From Shewanella sp. Choline-02u-19 (GTDB lineage: Bacteria > Pseudomonadota > Gammaproteobacteria > Enterobacterales > Shewanellaceae), in contig NZ_PJBE01000013.1 in assembly GCF_002836205.1 (NCBI RefSeq), positions 868,001-932,000 of the forward strand: a stretch of DNA of 64,000 nt, read 5' to 3'. Positions 1 to 8,355 of the stretch are shown here, in pieces. Each line of letters starts with the position of its first letter. Position 1 is the first letter of the stretch. The notes beneath the pieces were generated by a model, which saw only the letters and a program-made list of their open reading frames with translations, was not told the DNA's origin and searched no databases. The position numbers and the translations under genes are program-made.

Positions 1-165
1 TGTCACTACAACGCGAGAAGAGACTTCTTCCTCACAGGCTAAGCCTGCAAGTTCATCTGGGCTGATGATCTCTTCAAAGTTAGGAAAGGCATTTTTGATA
101 AGTAACGGCTTTTTTTGCCAATAGTCGGTAAGAAAAGCATTGGTGTCTAAGTTAAGACTGTACAT
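1..165 (-). CDS. roxA: Ribosomal protein L16 arginine hydroxylase, N-terminal part
   Basis: This is the first 55 codons of a cupin-type 2-oxoglutarate/Fe(II) oxygenase of the YcfD/RoxA family, running off the left edge. The visible N-terminus begins MYSLNLDTNAFLTDYWQKKP, where the WQKKPLLIKNAFP stretch is the family's typical opening. Family members hydroxylate an arginine of ribosomal protein L16. The JmjC-like core and metal ligands lie outside the window, so function rests on the N-terminus and on synteny: ycfD lies near purB and mnmA in many gammaproteobacteria. It follows purB in the same direction, separated by a strong terminator hairpin. Confidence 0.8.
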   Translation of the reverse strand, partial: MYSLNLDTNAFLTDYWQKKPLLIKNAFPNFEEIISPDELAGLACEEEVSSRVVVT

Positions 166-194
166 GTTTTGGCAGCACTCATAAAAAGGATAAA

Positions 195-230
195 AATAAA
201 GGCGATAAGCCTAAGCTTACCGCCTTATTT
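195..230 (-). terminator. Rho-independent terminator after purB
   Basis: A long inverted repeat (AATAAAGGCGATAAGC, loop CTAA, GCTTACCGCCTTATTT) sits about 40 bp past the purB stop and before roxA. The stem is about 15 bp with one G-T pair, and A/T-rich flanks allow termination in either direction. Confidence 0.75.
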
Positions 231-272
231 GAACCATTAGTAGTCAGTTAAGCTACCAAGGTTGTTGTTCGT

Positions 273-1643
273 TTACTTAAGCTCATCAACAAAAGTTTCA
301 GCACGGCCAATATAATTGGCGGGTGTCATCTTCTTAAGTTCAATTTTCACTTCATCAGGTAGCTCAAGTCCATCGATAAAGACAGCAAGTTGCTGACCGT
401 CAATGCGCTTACCACGAGTGAGTTCTTTTAGCTTTTCATATGGCTTTTCGATGCCATAACGACGCATCACTGTTTGTACTGGTTCTGCAAGTACTTCCCA
501 GTTGCCATCAAGTTCTTTGCGAAGTTGCTCTTCGTTAACTTGTAGCTTGCTGATCCCTTTCAATGTCGATTGATAAGCGATAAGCGAGTGAGCGATACCC
601 ACCCCTAAGTTACGTAAAACAGTAGAGTCAGTTAAGTCACGTTGCCAGCGAGATATCGGGAGCTTAGCCGCTAAGTGTTGCATTAACGCATTTGCAATCC
701 CTAAGTTACCTTCAGAGTTCTCGAAATCAATTGGGTTAACTTTATGCGGCATGGTTGAAGAACCAATTTCACCGGCAATGGTACGCTGCTTAAAGTGACC
801 TAAGGCGATATAGCCCCAAATATCACGATCGAAATCGATAAGAATGGTGTTGAATCGTGCTAACGCGTCAAATAGCTCAGCAATGTAATCGTGTGGCTCA
901 ATTTGAGTCGTGTACGGGTTCCAGTTGATGCCAAGACTTGTCACGAAACGTTGTGAAAGGGCATGCCAATCAACTTCTGGGTAAGCAGATATGTGAGCAT
1001 TGTAGTTACCTACAGCACCATTGAGTTTGCCCATGATTTCAACGTTTGCAACTTGTTTAAGCTGACGTTCAAGACGCACAACAACGTTAGCCATCTCTTT
1101 ACCTAAGGTAGAAGGCGAAGCTGGTTGACCGTGTGTACGCGACATCAGCGGTACCGTCTTATGCTCTCTTGCTAATGCTTTAATCGCATCAATAATTTTC
1201 TGGCAATCGGGCATAACCACCTGATCACGCGCTTCCGTTAGCATTAATGCATGAGAAAGGTTATTGATATCTTCAGACGTACAAGCAAAATGAACAAACT
1301 CGTCAATAGCGACAAGTTCAGCATTATCCGCGATACGTTCTTTAATGAAGTATTCAACGGCTTTAACATCGTGGTTAGTGGTGGCTTCAATATCTTTTAC
1401 GCGCTGGGCATCTGCTTCGCTAAAGTTATCTTTAATCTGATCAAGTAAAGCAAGTGCTGCTTCACTAAAAGGGGGAACTTCTTCAATCTCTGGGCTGCTA
1501 GATAGCAGCTTTAGCCAGTTAATTTCGACTTGAACGCGATATTTGGTCAGGCCGAACTCGCTGAAAATCCCTCTTAATGAGGTGGTTTTACTACCATAAC
1601 GACCGTCTACCGGAGAGATAGCCGTTAGTGCGGAAAGTTCCAT
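273..1643 (-). CDS. purB: Adenylosuccinate lyase
   Basis: The 456-aa product matches the usual length of gammaproteobacterial PurB. The enzyme cleaves SAICAR and adenylosuccinate, releasing fumarate, in purine synthesis. The fumarase/aspartase signature is present (GEIGSSTMPHKVNPIDFEN, about residues 292-310) with the catalytic serine in its flexible loop. The N-terminal MELSALTAISPVDGRYGSK is characteristic, and a histidine-containing segment TSRTHGQPA-like (SRTHGQPASPSTLGKE) lies near residue 170. It is the last gene of the mnmA-hflD-purB series, 29 bp after hflD, as in E. coli. Confidence 0.97.
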   Translation of the reverse strand: MELSALTAISPVDGRYGSKTTSLRGIFSEFGLTKYRVQVEINWLKLLSSSPEIEEVPPFSEAALALLDQIKDNFSEADAQRVKDIEATTNHDVKAVEYFIKERIADNAELVAIDEFVHFACTSEDINNLSHALMLTEARDQVVMPDCQKIIDAIKALAREHKTVPLMSRTHGQPASPSTLGKEMANVVVRLERQLKQVANVEIMGKLNGAVGNYNAHISAYPEVDWHALSQRFVTSLGINWNPYTTQIEPHDYIAELFDALARFNTILIDFDRDIWGYIALGHFKQRTIAGEIGSSTMPHKVNPIDFENSEGNLGIANALMQHLAAKLPISRWQRDLTDSTVLRNLGVGIAHSLIAYQSTLKGISKLQVNEEQLRKELDGNWEVLAEPVQTVMRRYGIEKPYEKLKELTRGKRIDGQQLAVFIDGLELPDEVKIELKKMTPANYIGRAETFVDELK

Positions 1644-1672
1644 TAGAAGCTCCTTGATGAACTTGTCTTAAA

Positions 1673-2290
1673 TTATAGGGTGAGGCTTTTCATAGCTGTA
1701 TCGACTATTGTTTTTCTTGCGAAGACAAGATGCCTACGCTTGCCTCCTAATTGTCGCCATAACACTGCGCTGCGCATGGCAGACAGTAGCAGGGCGCGAA
1801 TTTTTTGCTGAGTTTGGGTGCGTTTGAGAAACTCAGGATTACCCGAAATCTGCAGTTTTGGGCCGAGTTCGCTAACTATATCACTGTAAATGCCGGCGAA
1901 ATTAGCAATAACTTGCTCATCGGTAATGTCGAAGTGTCCAAGTTGGCGGTGTATTTGACTTATCCGCTCAGACAACATTCCCATGGCATTGGCTGAGCGC
2001 GTTAGTTTGCGCTCCAGTGCCAGAATACCCACCAGGTAGCGGGTAACTTCAACATCTTTTTGCTTACTGTCACCCAGCTGGGCAACAATCATTTCATAGC
2101 CTTTCTTTAACGCTTCTTGGTCAGCGTAAACATCGGCTGTCGATTCAGGGTTAGTCACTAACACTGAATTTAAACTTGCCGCTAGCGCTTCTTTATCGGA
2201 GTCGCCATTTCTTGCGATGTATTGTACTTGGGCTACGGCTTGCAATATGCCAGCAAAAGCCATGGTGCGTTCAAACAGCTGGTCGCTCAT
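1673..2290 (-). CDS. hflD: HflD, membrane-associated lysogenisation regulator homologue
   Basis: The 205-aa protein lies between mnmA and purB, the conserved place of hflD (YcfC). E. coli HflD is a peripheral inner-membrane protein that affects stability of phage lambda CII; its normal cellular role is unclear. The sequence is largely helical, opening FERTMAFAGILQAVAQVQ, with conserved GILALERKL and QIHRQLGHFD segments typical of the family. There is no signal peptide. It starts 3 bp after the mnmA stop, so it is translationally linked. Confidence 0.93.
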   Translation of the reverse strand: MSDQLFERTMAFAGILQAVAQVQYIARNGDSDKEALAASLNSVLVTNPESTADVYADQEALKKGYEMIVAQLGDSKQKDVEVTRYLVGILALERKLTRSANAMGMLSERISQIHRQLGHFDITDEQVIANFAGIYSDIVSELGPKLQISGNPEFLKRTQTQQKIRALLLSAMRSAVLWRQLGGKRRHLVFARKTIVDTAMKSLTL

Positions 2291-2293
2291 GGA

Positions 2294-3409
2294 TTAATCT
2301 CTTATTAGTACGTCGATTATTCCGCCGCCAAGGCAGATTTCACCATCATAAAACACAGCTGATTGGCCTGGTGTAACTGCGGCGACTGGCTCATTAAAGA
2401 TAACGCGAATTTGATCTGCACTGTCATAAGTCACAGTACAGGGTACATCCTGTTGGCGATAACGGGTTTTTAGAGTGATTTTGGCGCCATTTTCTGGCCC
2501 TTTTCTATCAACCCAGTGCAGTTGATTAGCGATTAAGCCATTAGACATCAAGCGGGGATGGTGACCACCTTGGCCGACAACTAATACATTACGCACTAGA
2601 TCTTTTTCAACAACATACCAAGGGTCATCATTACTGTTTTTAAGGCCACCAATGCCTAGGCCTTTGCGTTGGCCTAAGGTGTGATACATCAAACCTTGGT
2701 GCGTACCAATGACTTCGCCTTCGCTGGTTTCAATATCACCAGGTTGCGCCGGTAAAAAAGTGGCTAAAAAATCAGTAAACTTGCGTTCACCAATAAAGCA
2801 GATGCCGGTGCTGTCTTTTTTATCGTGGGTGATGAGTCCCATCTCTTTGGCTATCTCACGGACTTCGCTTTTGTCTAACTCACCCACAGGGAATAGTGAA
2901 CGTGCAACTTGCTCGTGGCTGAGAGTATATAAGAAGTAACTTTGATCTTTATTGCCATCAACACCGCGTAGCATTTGGGGGATACCATCAATGTCACGGC
3001 GGCGCACGTAGTGGCCCATTGCAATGTAGTCTGCATCGAGTATTTCATCTGCAAACTCAAGAAAAGCCTTAAACTTAATCTCTTTATTACACATGATATC
3101 TGGATTAGGCGTACGACCCGCTTTGTATTCTGCAAGGAAATACTCAAACACGTTGTCCCAGTATTCTGAGGCAAAGTTGACGGTATGTAATTTAATACCT
3201 AGCTTGTCACAGACAGCCTGTGCATCTTTTAGATCATCAGCCGCCGCACAATATTCATCCGTGTCATCTTCTTCCCAGTTCTTCATGAACAGGCCTTCGA
3301 CTTGATAGCCTTGCTTCATTAGTAAGTAAGCAGAAACAGAGGAGTCAACACCACCGGACATGCCGACGATGACTTTTTTACCTAGATGAGTGGGTTCGAT
3401 TGATGTCAT
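2294..3409 (-). CDS. mnmA: tRNA-specific 2-thiouridylase
   Basis: MnmA (TrmU) thiolates U34 of the Lys, Glu and Gln tRNAs. The 371-aa product has the PP-loop motif GMSGGVDSSVSAYLL at residues 16-30. The catalytic cysteine pair is at CAAADDL-region/CNKEIKF (about residue 107) and STGICFIGERKF (about residue 203). The family's PNPDIMCNKEIKF segment and C-terminal PGQSAVFYDGEICLGGG are intact. It is followed by hflD and purB and preceded by a 143-bp gap, then nudJ and rluE on the same strand, matching the E. coli order. Confidence 0.97.
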   Translation of the reverse strand: MTSIEPTHLGKKVIVGMSGGVDSSVSAYLLMKQGYQVEGLFMKNWEEDDTDEYCAAADDLKDAQAVCDKLGIKLHTVNFASEYWDNVFEYFLAEYKAGRTPNPDIMCNKEIKFKAFLEFADEILDADYIAMGHYVRRRDIDGIPQMLRGVDGNKDQSYFLYTLSHEQVARSLFPVGELDKSEVREIAKEMGLITHDKKDSTGICFIGERKFTDFLATFLPAQPGDIETSEGEVIGTHQGLMYHTLGQRKGLGIGGLKNSNDDPWYVVEKDLVRNVLVVGQGGHHPRLMSNGLIANQLHWVDRKGPENGAKITLKTRYRQQDVPCTVTYDSADQIRVIFNEPVAAVTPGQSAVFYDGEICLGGGIIDVLIRD

Positions 3410-3552
3410 AAATCCTAAAAACCTTTGTGTTTAACGAGTGTCGCAGCCATATATTAGCTAAATATATGGGTAAAAAATCTAATTACAAGGGAGCCTAACA
3501 TCAGCCGCTTTCTGCGGGGGCATATTCTACCATGCATTGGGAGACTGAGCTA

Positions 3553-4005
3553 TCAAAGCAATTGATCATTTAGTATTTCGAGAGGATAGCGCTTATTGTT
3601 TTGATAATCTTCAATGCATTTAAGCACTAGCGGGCTTCGTAGCTTAGATTTAAGCGCGACTATTTCAGTAAATGTAAGCCATTTAGTGGTCTGTATGGCA
3701 GGATCTAAAGGCGTAGAAATCAAGCATTTTTTAAGCGTTAAATAAAAGGTATAACGCACAAATGCAAGTTGCTCAGTTGCGGTATATTGATATATTGCCA
3801 CGAGTCCCTCGGGTTCGATATCGAGCCCTGTTTCCTCTTGAACTTCGCGAATACACGCAGCGACAATCGATTCATTTGCCTCAAGGTGGCCAGCTGGCTG
3901 ATTATATCTAATTTCACCATCAATCAGCTCTTCAACCAATAAGTAACGATCGTTAGAGGCAATGACGCAGGCTACCGTGGTGTTTGGTTTATACCGTTCA
4001 GACAC
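3553..4005 (-). CDS. nudJ: Nudix hydrolase, NudJ type
   Basis: This 150-aa protein carries a complete Nudix box near residues 40-62, reading GHLEANESIVAACIREVQEETGL split over two spans, with the REVQEETG core that binds metal and catalyses diphosphate hydrolysis. E. coli NudJ (YmfB) hydrolyses nucleoside tri- and diphosphates and thiamine precursor pyrophosphates. The position between rluE and mnmA is the NudJ position. Its start overlaps the rluE stop by 8 bp, indicating translational coupling. The substrate cannot be read from sequence. Confidence 0.92.
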   Translation of the reverse strand: MSERYKPNTTVACVIASNDRYLLVEELIDGEIRYNQPAGHLEANESIVAACIREVQEETGLDIEPEGLVAIYQYTATEQLAFVRYTFYLTLKKCLISTPLDPAIQTTKWLTFTEIVALKSKLRSPLVLKCIEDYQNNKRYPLEILNDQLL

Positions 4006-4681
4006 TTTTAGACCTCATATCCAATTGGCGGTATTGGCCATTGGGTAGATCATCTAGACTCCATTGGCCTATTTTATAGCGGATTAATCTTAAGGTAGGA
4101 AAACCGATATTAGCGGTCATTCTTCTCACCTGACGATTTCTGCCCTCACAAATTTCAATGGTTAACCACGTCGTTGGAATGTTGGCACGCTCGCGTATCG
4201 CGGGCGTACGCGGCCATATTGTTGGGTTTTCCATGATATTAATTTTTGCTGGTAAGGTTAGACCGTCTTTAAGTTCGACCCCTTGGCGGAGTTTATCGAG
4301 ATCGACTTCGGTGGGGGCGCCTTCGACTTGAACCCAATATGTTTTAAAGGTTTTCTTTTTAGGTTCAGTAATTTGAGCTTGTAACTTACCATCATTAGTC
4401 AGTAATAAAAGGCCTTCACTGTCTCGGTCTAATCTGCCCGCGGCATAAACATCTTGAATAGGAATATAGTCTTTTAAGGTTTTACGGCCCTGTTCATCTG
4501 TAAATTGACAAAGTACATCAAATGGTTTGTTGAACAACACGATGATAGGGTCTTGCACCTCTTTAGGTTTAGCGATTGGTCGTGATTGGCGGTAGGGCTT
4601 GTTTGCCGATGTTGCAGAGAAGCCATTTGGTTTGGTGAATTTATTATGTTGTATTTTTTTCTTTGAAAATGGCTGAGTCAC
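3998..4681 (-). CDS. rluE: 23S rRNA pseudouridine synthase RluE
   Basis: RluE makes pseudouridine 2457 in E. coli 23S rRNA. The 227-aa product has the RsuA-family catalytic motif GRLDRDSEGLLLLTNDG (about residues 92-108) with the catalytic aspartate, plus the downstream CEGRNRQVRRM motif. The first 45 residues are basic and low-complexity (many K, N and S), an extension common in RluE. No S4 domain is seen, unlike RluB at 54615 in this window. It is divergent from icd across a 296-bp AT-rich gap and overlaps nudJ. Confidence 0.94.
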   Translation of the reverse strand: MTQPFSKKKIQHNKFTKPNGFSATSANKPYRQSRPIAKPKEVQDPIIVLFNKPFDVLCQFTDEQGRKTLKDYIPIQDVYAAGRLDRDSEGLLLLTNDGKLQAQITEPKKKTFKTYWVQVEGAPTEVDLDKLRQGVELKDGLTLPAKINIMENPTIWPRTPAIRERANIPTTWLTIEICEGRNRQVRRMTANIGFPTLRLIRYKIGQWSLDDLPNGQYRQLDMRSKSV

Positions 4682-4977
4682 GCGAATTAACTTTTAAAAA
4701 GGGGCTAATTATTACATTGTACTGCTCATTGGCCATTAGTGGAATTTGAATCTTGCTCGGAATGTTTTATGATGTCGGCCATAAAAGTGTGATCCGCAAC
4801 TAAAATCGCGTGTTTATGCGATCTCAATTGAGAACGTAGCGGCAAACAATATAAAAAATTATCGCACAGCGTGAGTGACGATAAGTATCGAAAGTGACTG
4901 AATTTTTTACCTTTTAATCATAAAGATAGACATAATTATTATAAAAATCTTAAATTTAAAATAATGTAGGACAAAAA

Positions 4978-7203
4978 ATGAACGATAAATCATCAACGAT
5001 CATCTATACCGAAACTGACGAAGCTCCAGCACTCGCCACTCTTTCTTTGTTACCTATTATTCAGAAGTTCACTCAAAGTGCAGGTGTTAACGTCGAGACT
5101 CGTGATATTTCACTGTCTGGCCGGATCATCTCTGTTTTCCCTGAAAACTTAACCGCTGAGCAAAAAATCAGTGATGCGCTTGCTGAACTTGGCGAGCTGG
5201 CTAAATCACCAGCAGCTAACATCATCAAGCTGCCAAATGTCAGCGCATCCGTGCCGCAGCTTAAAGCCTGTATTTTAGAACTGCAGAATAAAGGCTATGA
5301 CATTCCTAGCTATCCTGATGAGCCCGCAAGCGATATTGAAAAAGATATCCAAGCGCGTTACGACAGAATTAAAGGCAGCGCGGTAAACCCTGTATTGCGC
5401 GAAGGAAACTCAGATCGCCGTGCACCCGGTTCGGTAAAGAAGTTTGCTCAAAAAAATCCACATTCAATGGGGAAATGGTCTACAGACTCTAAGTCTCACG
5501 TTGCTCATATGAGTGAAGGTGATTTTTATGGCAGTGAAAAATCGGTCACTGTTGCAGCCGCGGGTAGTGTTTCAATTGTATTGAGCAAAACCGATGGATC
5601 TGAACAAGTATTGCGCAGTGCTATCGCATTGAAAGCCGATGAAGTGATTGATTCTGCTGTCATGAGCAAAGCAGCTTTAGTGAGTTTTTACGAGCGTGAA
5701 TCAGAAAAAGCTAAACAGCAGGATGTTTTATTATCACTGCATTTAAAAGCGACCATGATGAAAGTATCGGATCCGATTCTTTTTGGTCATGCGGTTAAAG
5801 TTTACTACAAAGATGTATTTGCGAAGCACGGCAAGTTATTTGAAGAACTTGGCGTTGATGTTAACAATGGTGTGGGTGATGTTTACGCCAAAATTGCCAC
5901 TTTACCTGCAGATCAAAGAGCGGCTATTGAGGCGGATATCGCCGCGGTATACGCATGCAGTGCTGAACTGGCGATGGTTGACTCTGACAAAGGCATTACT
6001 AACTTACACGTTCCAAGTGACGTCATTATTGATGCCTCTATGCCTGCCGCTATTCGTACTTCAGGTAAGATGTGGGGTCCAGATGGTCAGCTAAAAGACA
6101 TGAAAGCAATGATCCCAGATCGTTGTTACGCTGGCGTTTATCAAGAAACCATTGATTTCTGCATCAAGCATGGCGCATTTAACCCTAGCACTATGGGAAG
6201 CGTGCCAAACGTTGGCCTTATGGCCCAAAAAGCAGAAGAGTACGGTAGCCACGACAAAACATTTGAAATTGCAGCGGCGGGTAGCGTTAATGTCGTTGAC
6301 CAAAGTGGCGTAGTGCTAATGTCACACAAGGTTGAAGCCGGTGATATTTTCAGAATGTGCCAAGTTAAAGATGCGCCAATTCGTGATTGGGTAAAGCTTG
6401 CGGTTAATCGTTCACGCTTGTCAGCGACTCCTGCAATATTTTGGTTAGATGCTGATCGAGCGCATGATGCTGAAATCATTAAAAAGGTTGAGCTGTATCT
6501 AAAAGATCATGATACCAATGGTCTTGAACTGCACATCATGTCTCCGGTTGACGCGACACGCTATACGCTTGAACGTGTAAAAGCGGGTAAAGATACTATC
6601 TCAGTAACGGGTAACGTGCTGCGTGATTATCTCACTGATTTATTTCCTATTTTAGAACTGGGTACCAGTGCTAAAATGCTTTCAATCGTGCCACTTATGA
6701 ACGGTGGCGGCTTGTTTGAAACGGGTGCGGGTGGCAGTGCGCCTAAGCATGTTCAACAAGTTGAGAAAGAAGGTCATCTTCGTTGGGATTCATTAGGTGA
6801 GTTTTTAGCGTTAGGTGCATCATTAGAGCATCTAAGCCAGACAACCAACAACGCAAAAGCACAAGTATTAGCTGATACGCTAGACTTGGCCATTGGTCAG
6901 TTCCTTGATACCAATAAGTCACCGTCACGTCGTGTAGGTGAGCTTGATAATCGGGGTAGCCATTTCTACCTAGCGATGTATTGGGCACAAGCGTTAACGG
7001 CGCAAACACAAGATAGCGAGCTACAAACACAGTTTGCGCAGTTTGCTGAAGGCTTGGCGAGTAATGAAGAAAAGATTGTTACTGAGCTAAATAGTGTGCA
7101 AGGCCCAGCAGTAGATTTAGGCGGTTATTATCGTTTAGATGCTGTGAAAGCTGCTAACGCTATGCGCCCAAGTGCGACGCTAAACGCACTTGTTAACGGC
7201 TAA
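4978..7203 (+). CDS. icd: Isocitrate dehydrogenase, monomeric NADP-dependent type
   Basis: The 741-aa length identifies the monomeric IDH type, which is unrelated in size to the roughly 416-aa dimeric enzyme. It oxidises isocitrate to 2-oxoglutarate with NADP in the citric acid cycle. Recognisable family blocks are the N-terminal IIYTETDEAPALATLSLLPI, the NSDRRAP segment near residue 145, HMSEGDFYGSEKS near residue 180, and the C-terminal GGLFETGAGGSAPKHVQQ (about residues 577-594) and LDNRGSHFYLAMYWAQ (about residue 655). It is monocistronic, with a weak AGGA RBS before ATG and a terminator immediately after. Confidence 0.96.
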   Translation: MNDKSSTIIYTETDEAPALATLSLLPIIQKFTQSAGVNVETRDISLSGRIISVFPENLTAEQKISDALAELGELAKSPAANIIKLPNVSASVPQLKACILELQNKGYDIPSYPDEPASDIEKDIQARYDRIKGSAVNPVLREGNSDRRAPGSVKKFAQKNPHSMGKWSTDSKSHVAHMSEGDFYGSEKSVTVAAAGSVSIVLSKTDGSEQVLRSAIALKADEVIDSAVMSKAALVSFYERESEKAKQQDVLLSLHLKATMMKVSDPILFGHAVKVYYKDVFAKHGKLFEELGVDVNNGVGDVYAKIATLPADQRAAIEADIAAVYACSAELAMVDSDKGITNLHVPSDVIIDASMPAAIRTSGKMWGPDGQLKDMKAMIPDRCYAGVYQETIDFCIKHGAFNPSTMGSVPNVGLMAQKAEEYGSHDKTFEIAAAGSVNVVDQSGVVLMSHKVEAGDIFRMCQVKDAPIRDWVKLAVNRSRLSATPAIFWLDADRAHDAEIIKKVELYLKDHDTNGLELHIMSPVDATRYTLERVKAGKDTISVTGNVLRDYLTDLFPILELGTSAKMLSIVPLMNGGGLFETGAGGSAPKHVQQVEKEGHLRWDSLGEFLALGASLEHLSQTTNNAKAQVLADTLDLAIGQFLDTNKSPSRRVGELDNRGSHFYLAMYWAQALTAQTQDSELQTQFAQFAEGLASNEEKIVTELNSVQGPAVDLGGYYRLDAVKAANAMRPSATLNALVNG

Positions 7204-7210
7204 AATATTC

Positions 7211-7236
7211 AGGCCTGTATTGCACAGGCCTTTTTT
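7211..7236 (+). terminator. Terminator of icd
   Basis: AGGCCTGT, loop ATTGC, ACAGGCCT followed by TTTTTT, starting 8 bp after the icd stop. It is a classic intrinsic terminator. Confidence 0.9.
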
Positions 7237-7246
7237 AATAAGCAAT

Positions 7247-7278
7247 AAAAAGCAGAGTAGATCACTACTCTGCTTTTT
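7247..7278 (-). terminator. Terminator of cspD
   Basis: AAAAGCAGAGTAG, loop ATCA, CTACTCTGCTTTT is flanked by A and T runs on both sides. It lies 20 bp past the cspD stop, can also act on the icd transcript, and gives a double terminator between convergent genes. Confidence 0.85.
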
Positions 7279-7298
7279 TTATTTCAAACACATCTAAT

Positions 7299-7505
7299 TT
7301 AGTTAGCTGTTGATATTGCTGACGCGTGCATACCTTTTGGTCCTGCTTCCACTTCGAAACTGACGGGTTGGCCTGCTTTTAGAGTTCGATAGCCTTCCAT
7401 TTCGATGGTAGAATAGTGCGCAAAAACGTCTTCACCGCCAGCATCAGGGCAAATAAACCCGAATCCTTTGGCGTTGTTGAACCATTTAACAGTTCCGCTT
7501 GCCAT
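7299..7505 (-). CDS. cspD: Cold-shock-domain protein CspD
   Basis: The 68-aa cold-shock protein has RNP1 KGFGFICP and RNP2 DVFAHY. Its longer C-terminal tail and its place divergent from clpS-clpA identify CspD rather than CspA. In E. coli CspD is induced in stationary phase and inhibits replication by binding single-stranded DNA. The 505-bp gap to clpS holds its upstream region plus the palindromic repeat at 7673-7937. Confidence 0.9.
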   Translation of the reverse strand: MASGTVKWFNNAKGFGFICPDAGGEDVFAHYSTIEMEGYRTLKAGQPVSFEVEAGPKGMHASAISTAN

Positions 7506-7672
7506 ACTTCCACTTCCTTCTGTTGTTCACTTCCCAGTAAGATAGTCAAACATATCAGCGAGGAAAATCCTCGCGTACTGAACAGAATGAAAGCAGAAAA
7601 GTTGCTTGTCAAGATAAAATTAACAAGTAGGTAACATTTTTACAAACAAAGTAGCACATACTATTTGGTATG

Positions 7673-7937
7673 ATACCAATTGCATTAAAAGTTTGACCAT
7701 TCAGCGGGAATTCAAAGCCCTGTAGGCGAGATGGGGGATTGAAGCTAATAGTTATTCTATATCTAAAGCCCACAACGAAGCTTAAAGGGCTTTGAAACCC
7801 GCACTAAGTGAGCGCCTCAGATTTTCCACTTCTGCTTTGCAGTGCTTTAACAGGGAATAACCCTTTTTCACCAATGTGCCTTGAATTGAAAAGTCTGAGG
7901 CTCTCTGAATTGGTCAAATACTTAATGCAATTGGTAT
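7673..7937. repeat. 265-bp palindromic structured repeat, copy 1
   Basis: The element is bounded by a perfect 16-bp terminal inverted repeat (ATACCAATTGCATTAA at 7673, complement ending at 7937). Inside are two more long stems: GCGGGAATTCAAAGCCCT (7704) pairs with AGGGCTTTGAAACCCGC (ending 7802), and GCCTCAGATTTTC (7814) pairs with GAAAAGTCTGAGGC (ending 7901). A copy at 55491-55757 has the same plan with compensating changes in the stems. It has no credible ORF. It occupies most of the cspD-clpS gap and behaves like a MITE or repeated structured-RNA element. Confidence 0.85.
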
Positions 7938-8010
7938 GATTTGTGGTATTAAATAGATTGAGTTCGATAATCAATTGGAACAAGCCAAGACTAGAGGCTA
8001 GTATTGAAAC

Positions 8011-8319
8011 ATGAGTAGAACAGAAAACGTAGAACACGTAGAAGAGAGTGTTGAATCAGAACTAAAACAACCTTCTATGTATAAAGTTATATTGAATAAC
8101 GATGATTACACTCCAATGGACTTCGTTATTGAGATTTTACAGCTATTTTTTAGAAAGGATGAAGCACAAGCCACTGAAATAATGCTTGCCATTCATCATC
8201 AAGGAAAGGGGATTTGTGGTGTTTTCCCTTTTGGTATTGCAGAAACTAAGGTTGCTCAGGTAAATCAGTTTGCAAGACAAAACGAACATCCGTTACTGTG
8301 TTCTTTAGAGGAGGCCTAA
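8011..8319 (+). CDS. clpS: ATP-dependent Clp protease adaptor ClpS
   Basis: ClpS recognises N-degron substrates and delivers them to ClpAP. The 102-aa protein has the core YKVILNNDDYTPMDFVIEIL (about residues 23-42), containing the NDDYTPM element that binds the N-terminal residue, and the HHQGKGICGVFP segment that contacts ClpA. The start ATG at 8011 follows an AGAGG-like site. It is followed 36 bp later by clpA. The leucyl/phenylalanyl transferase genes aat and bpt lie about 3 kb downstream, so the whole N-end-rule pathway is clustered. Confidence 0.97.
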   Translation: MSRTENVEHVEESVESELKQPSMYKVILNNDDYTPMDFVIEILQLFFRKDEAQATEIMLAIHHQGKGICGVFPFGIAETKVAQVNQFARQNEHPLLCSLEEA

Positions 8320-8355
8320 TTTGGTTGAATCTGTTTTTAATTTTTGGGGGTGCTT

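Noticed and set aside
1251..1448. Plus-strand ORF of 65 aa inside purB
   Set aside because: It is antisense to a highly conserved gene with no RBS or homology; a shadow frame.
7673..7937. ERIC or REP element reading of the palindromic repeat
   Set aside because: Length (265 bp), ends and internal plan do not match ERIC (about 127 bp) or simple REP hairpins as I know them.
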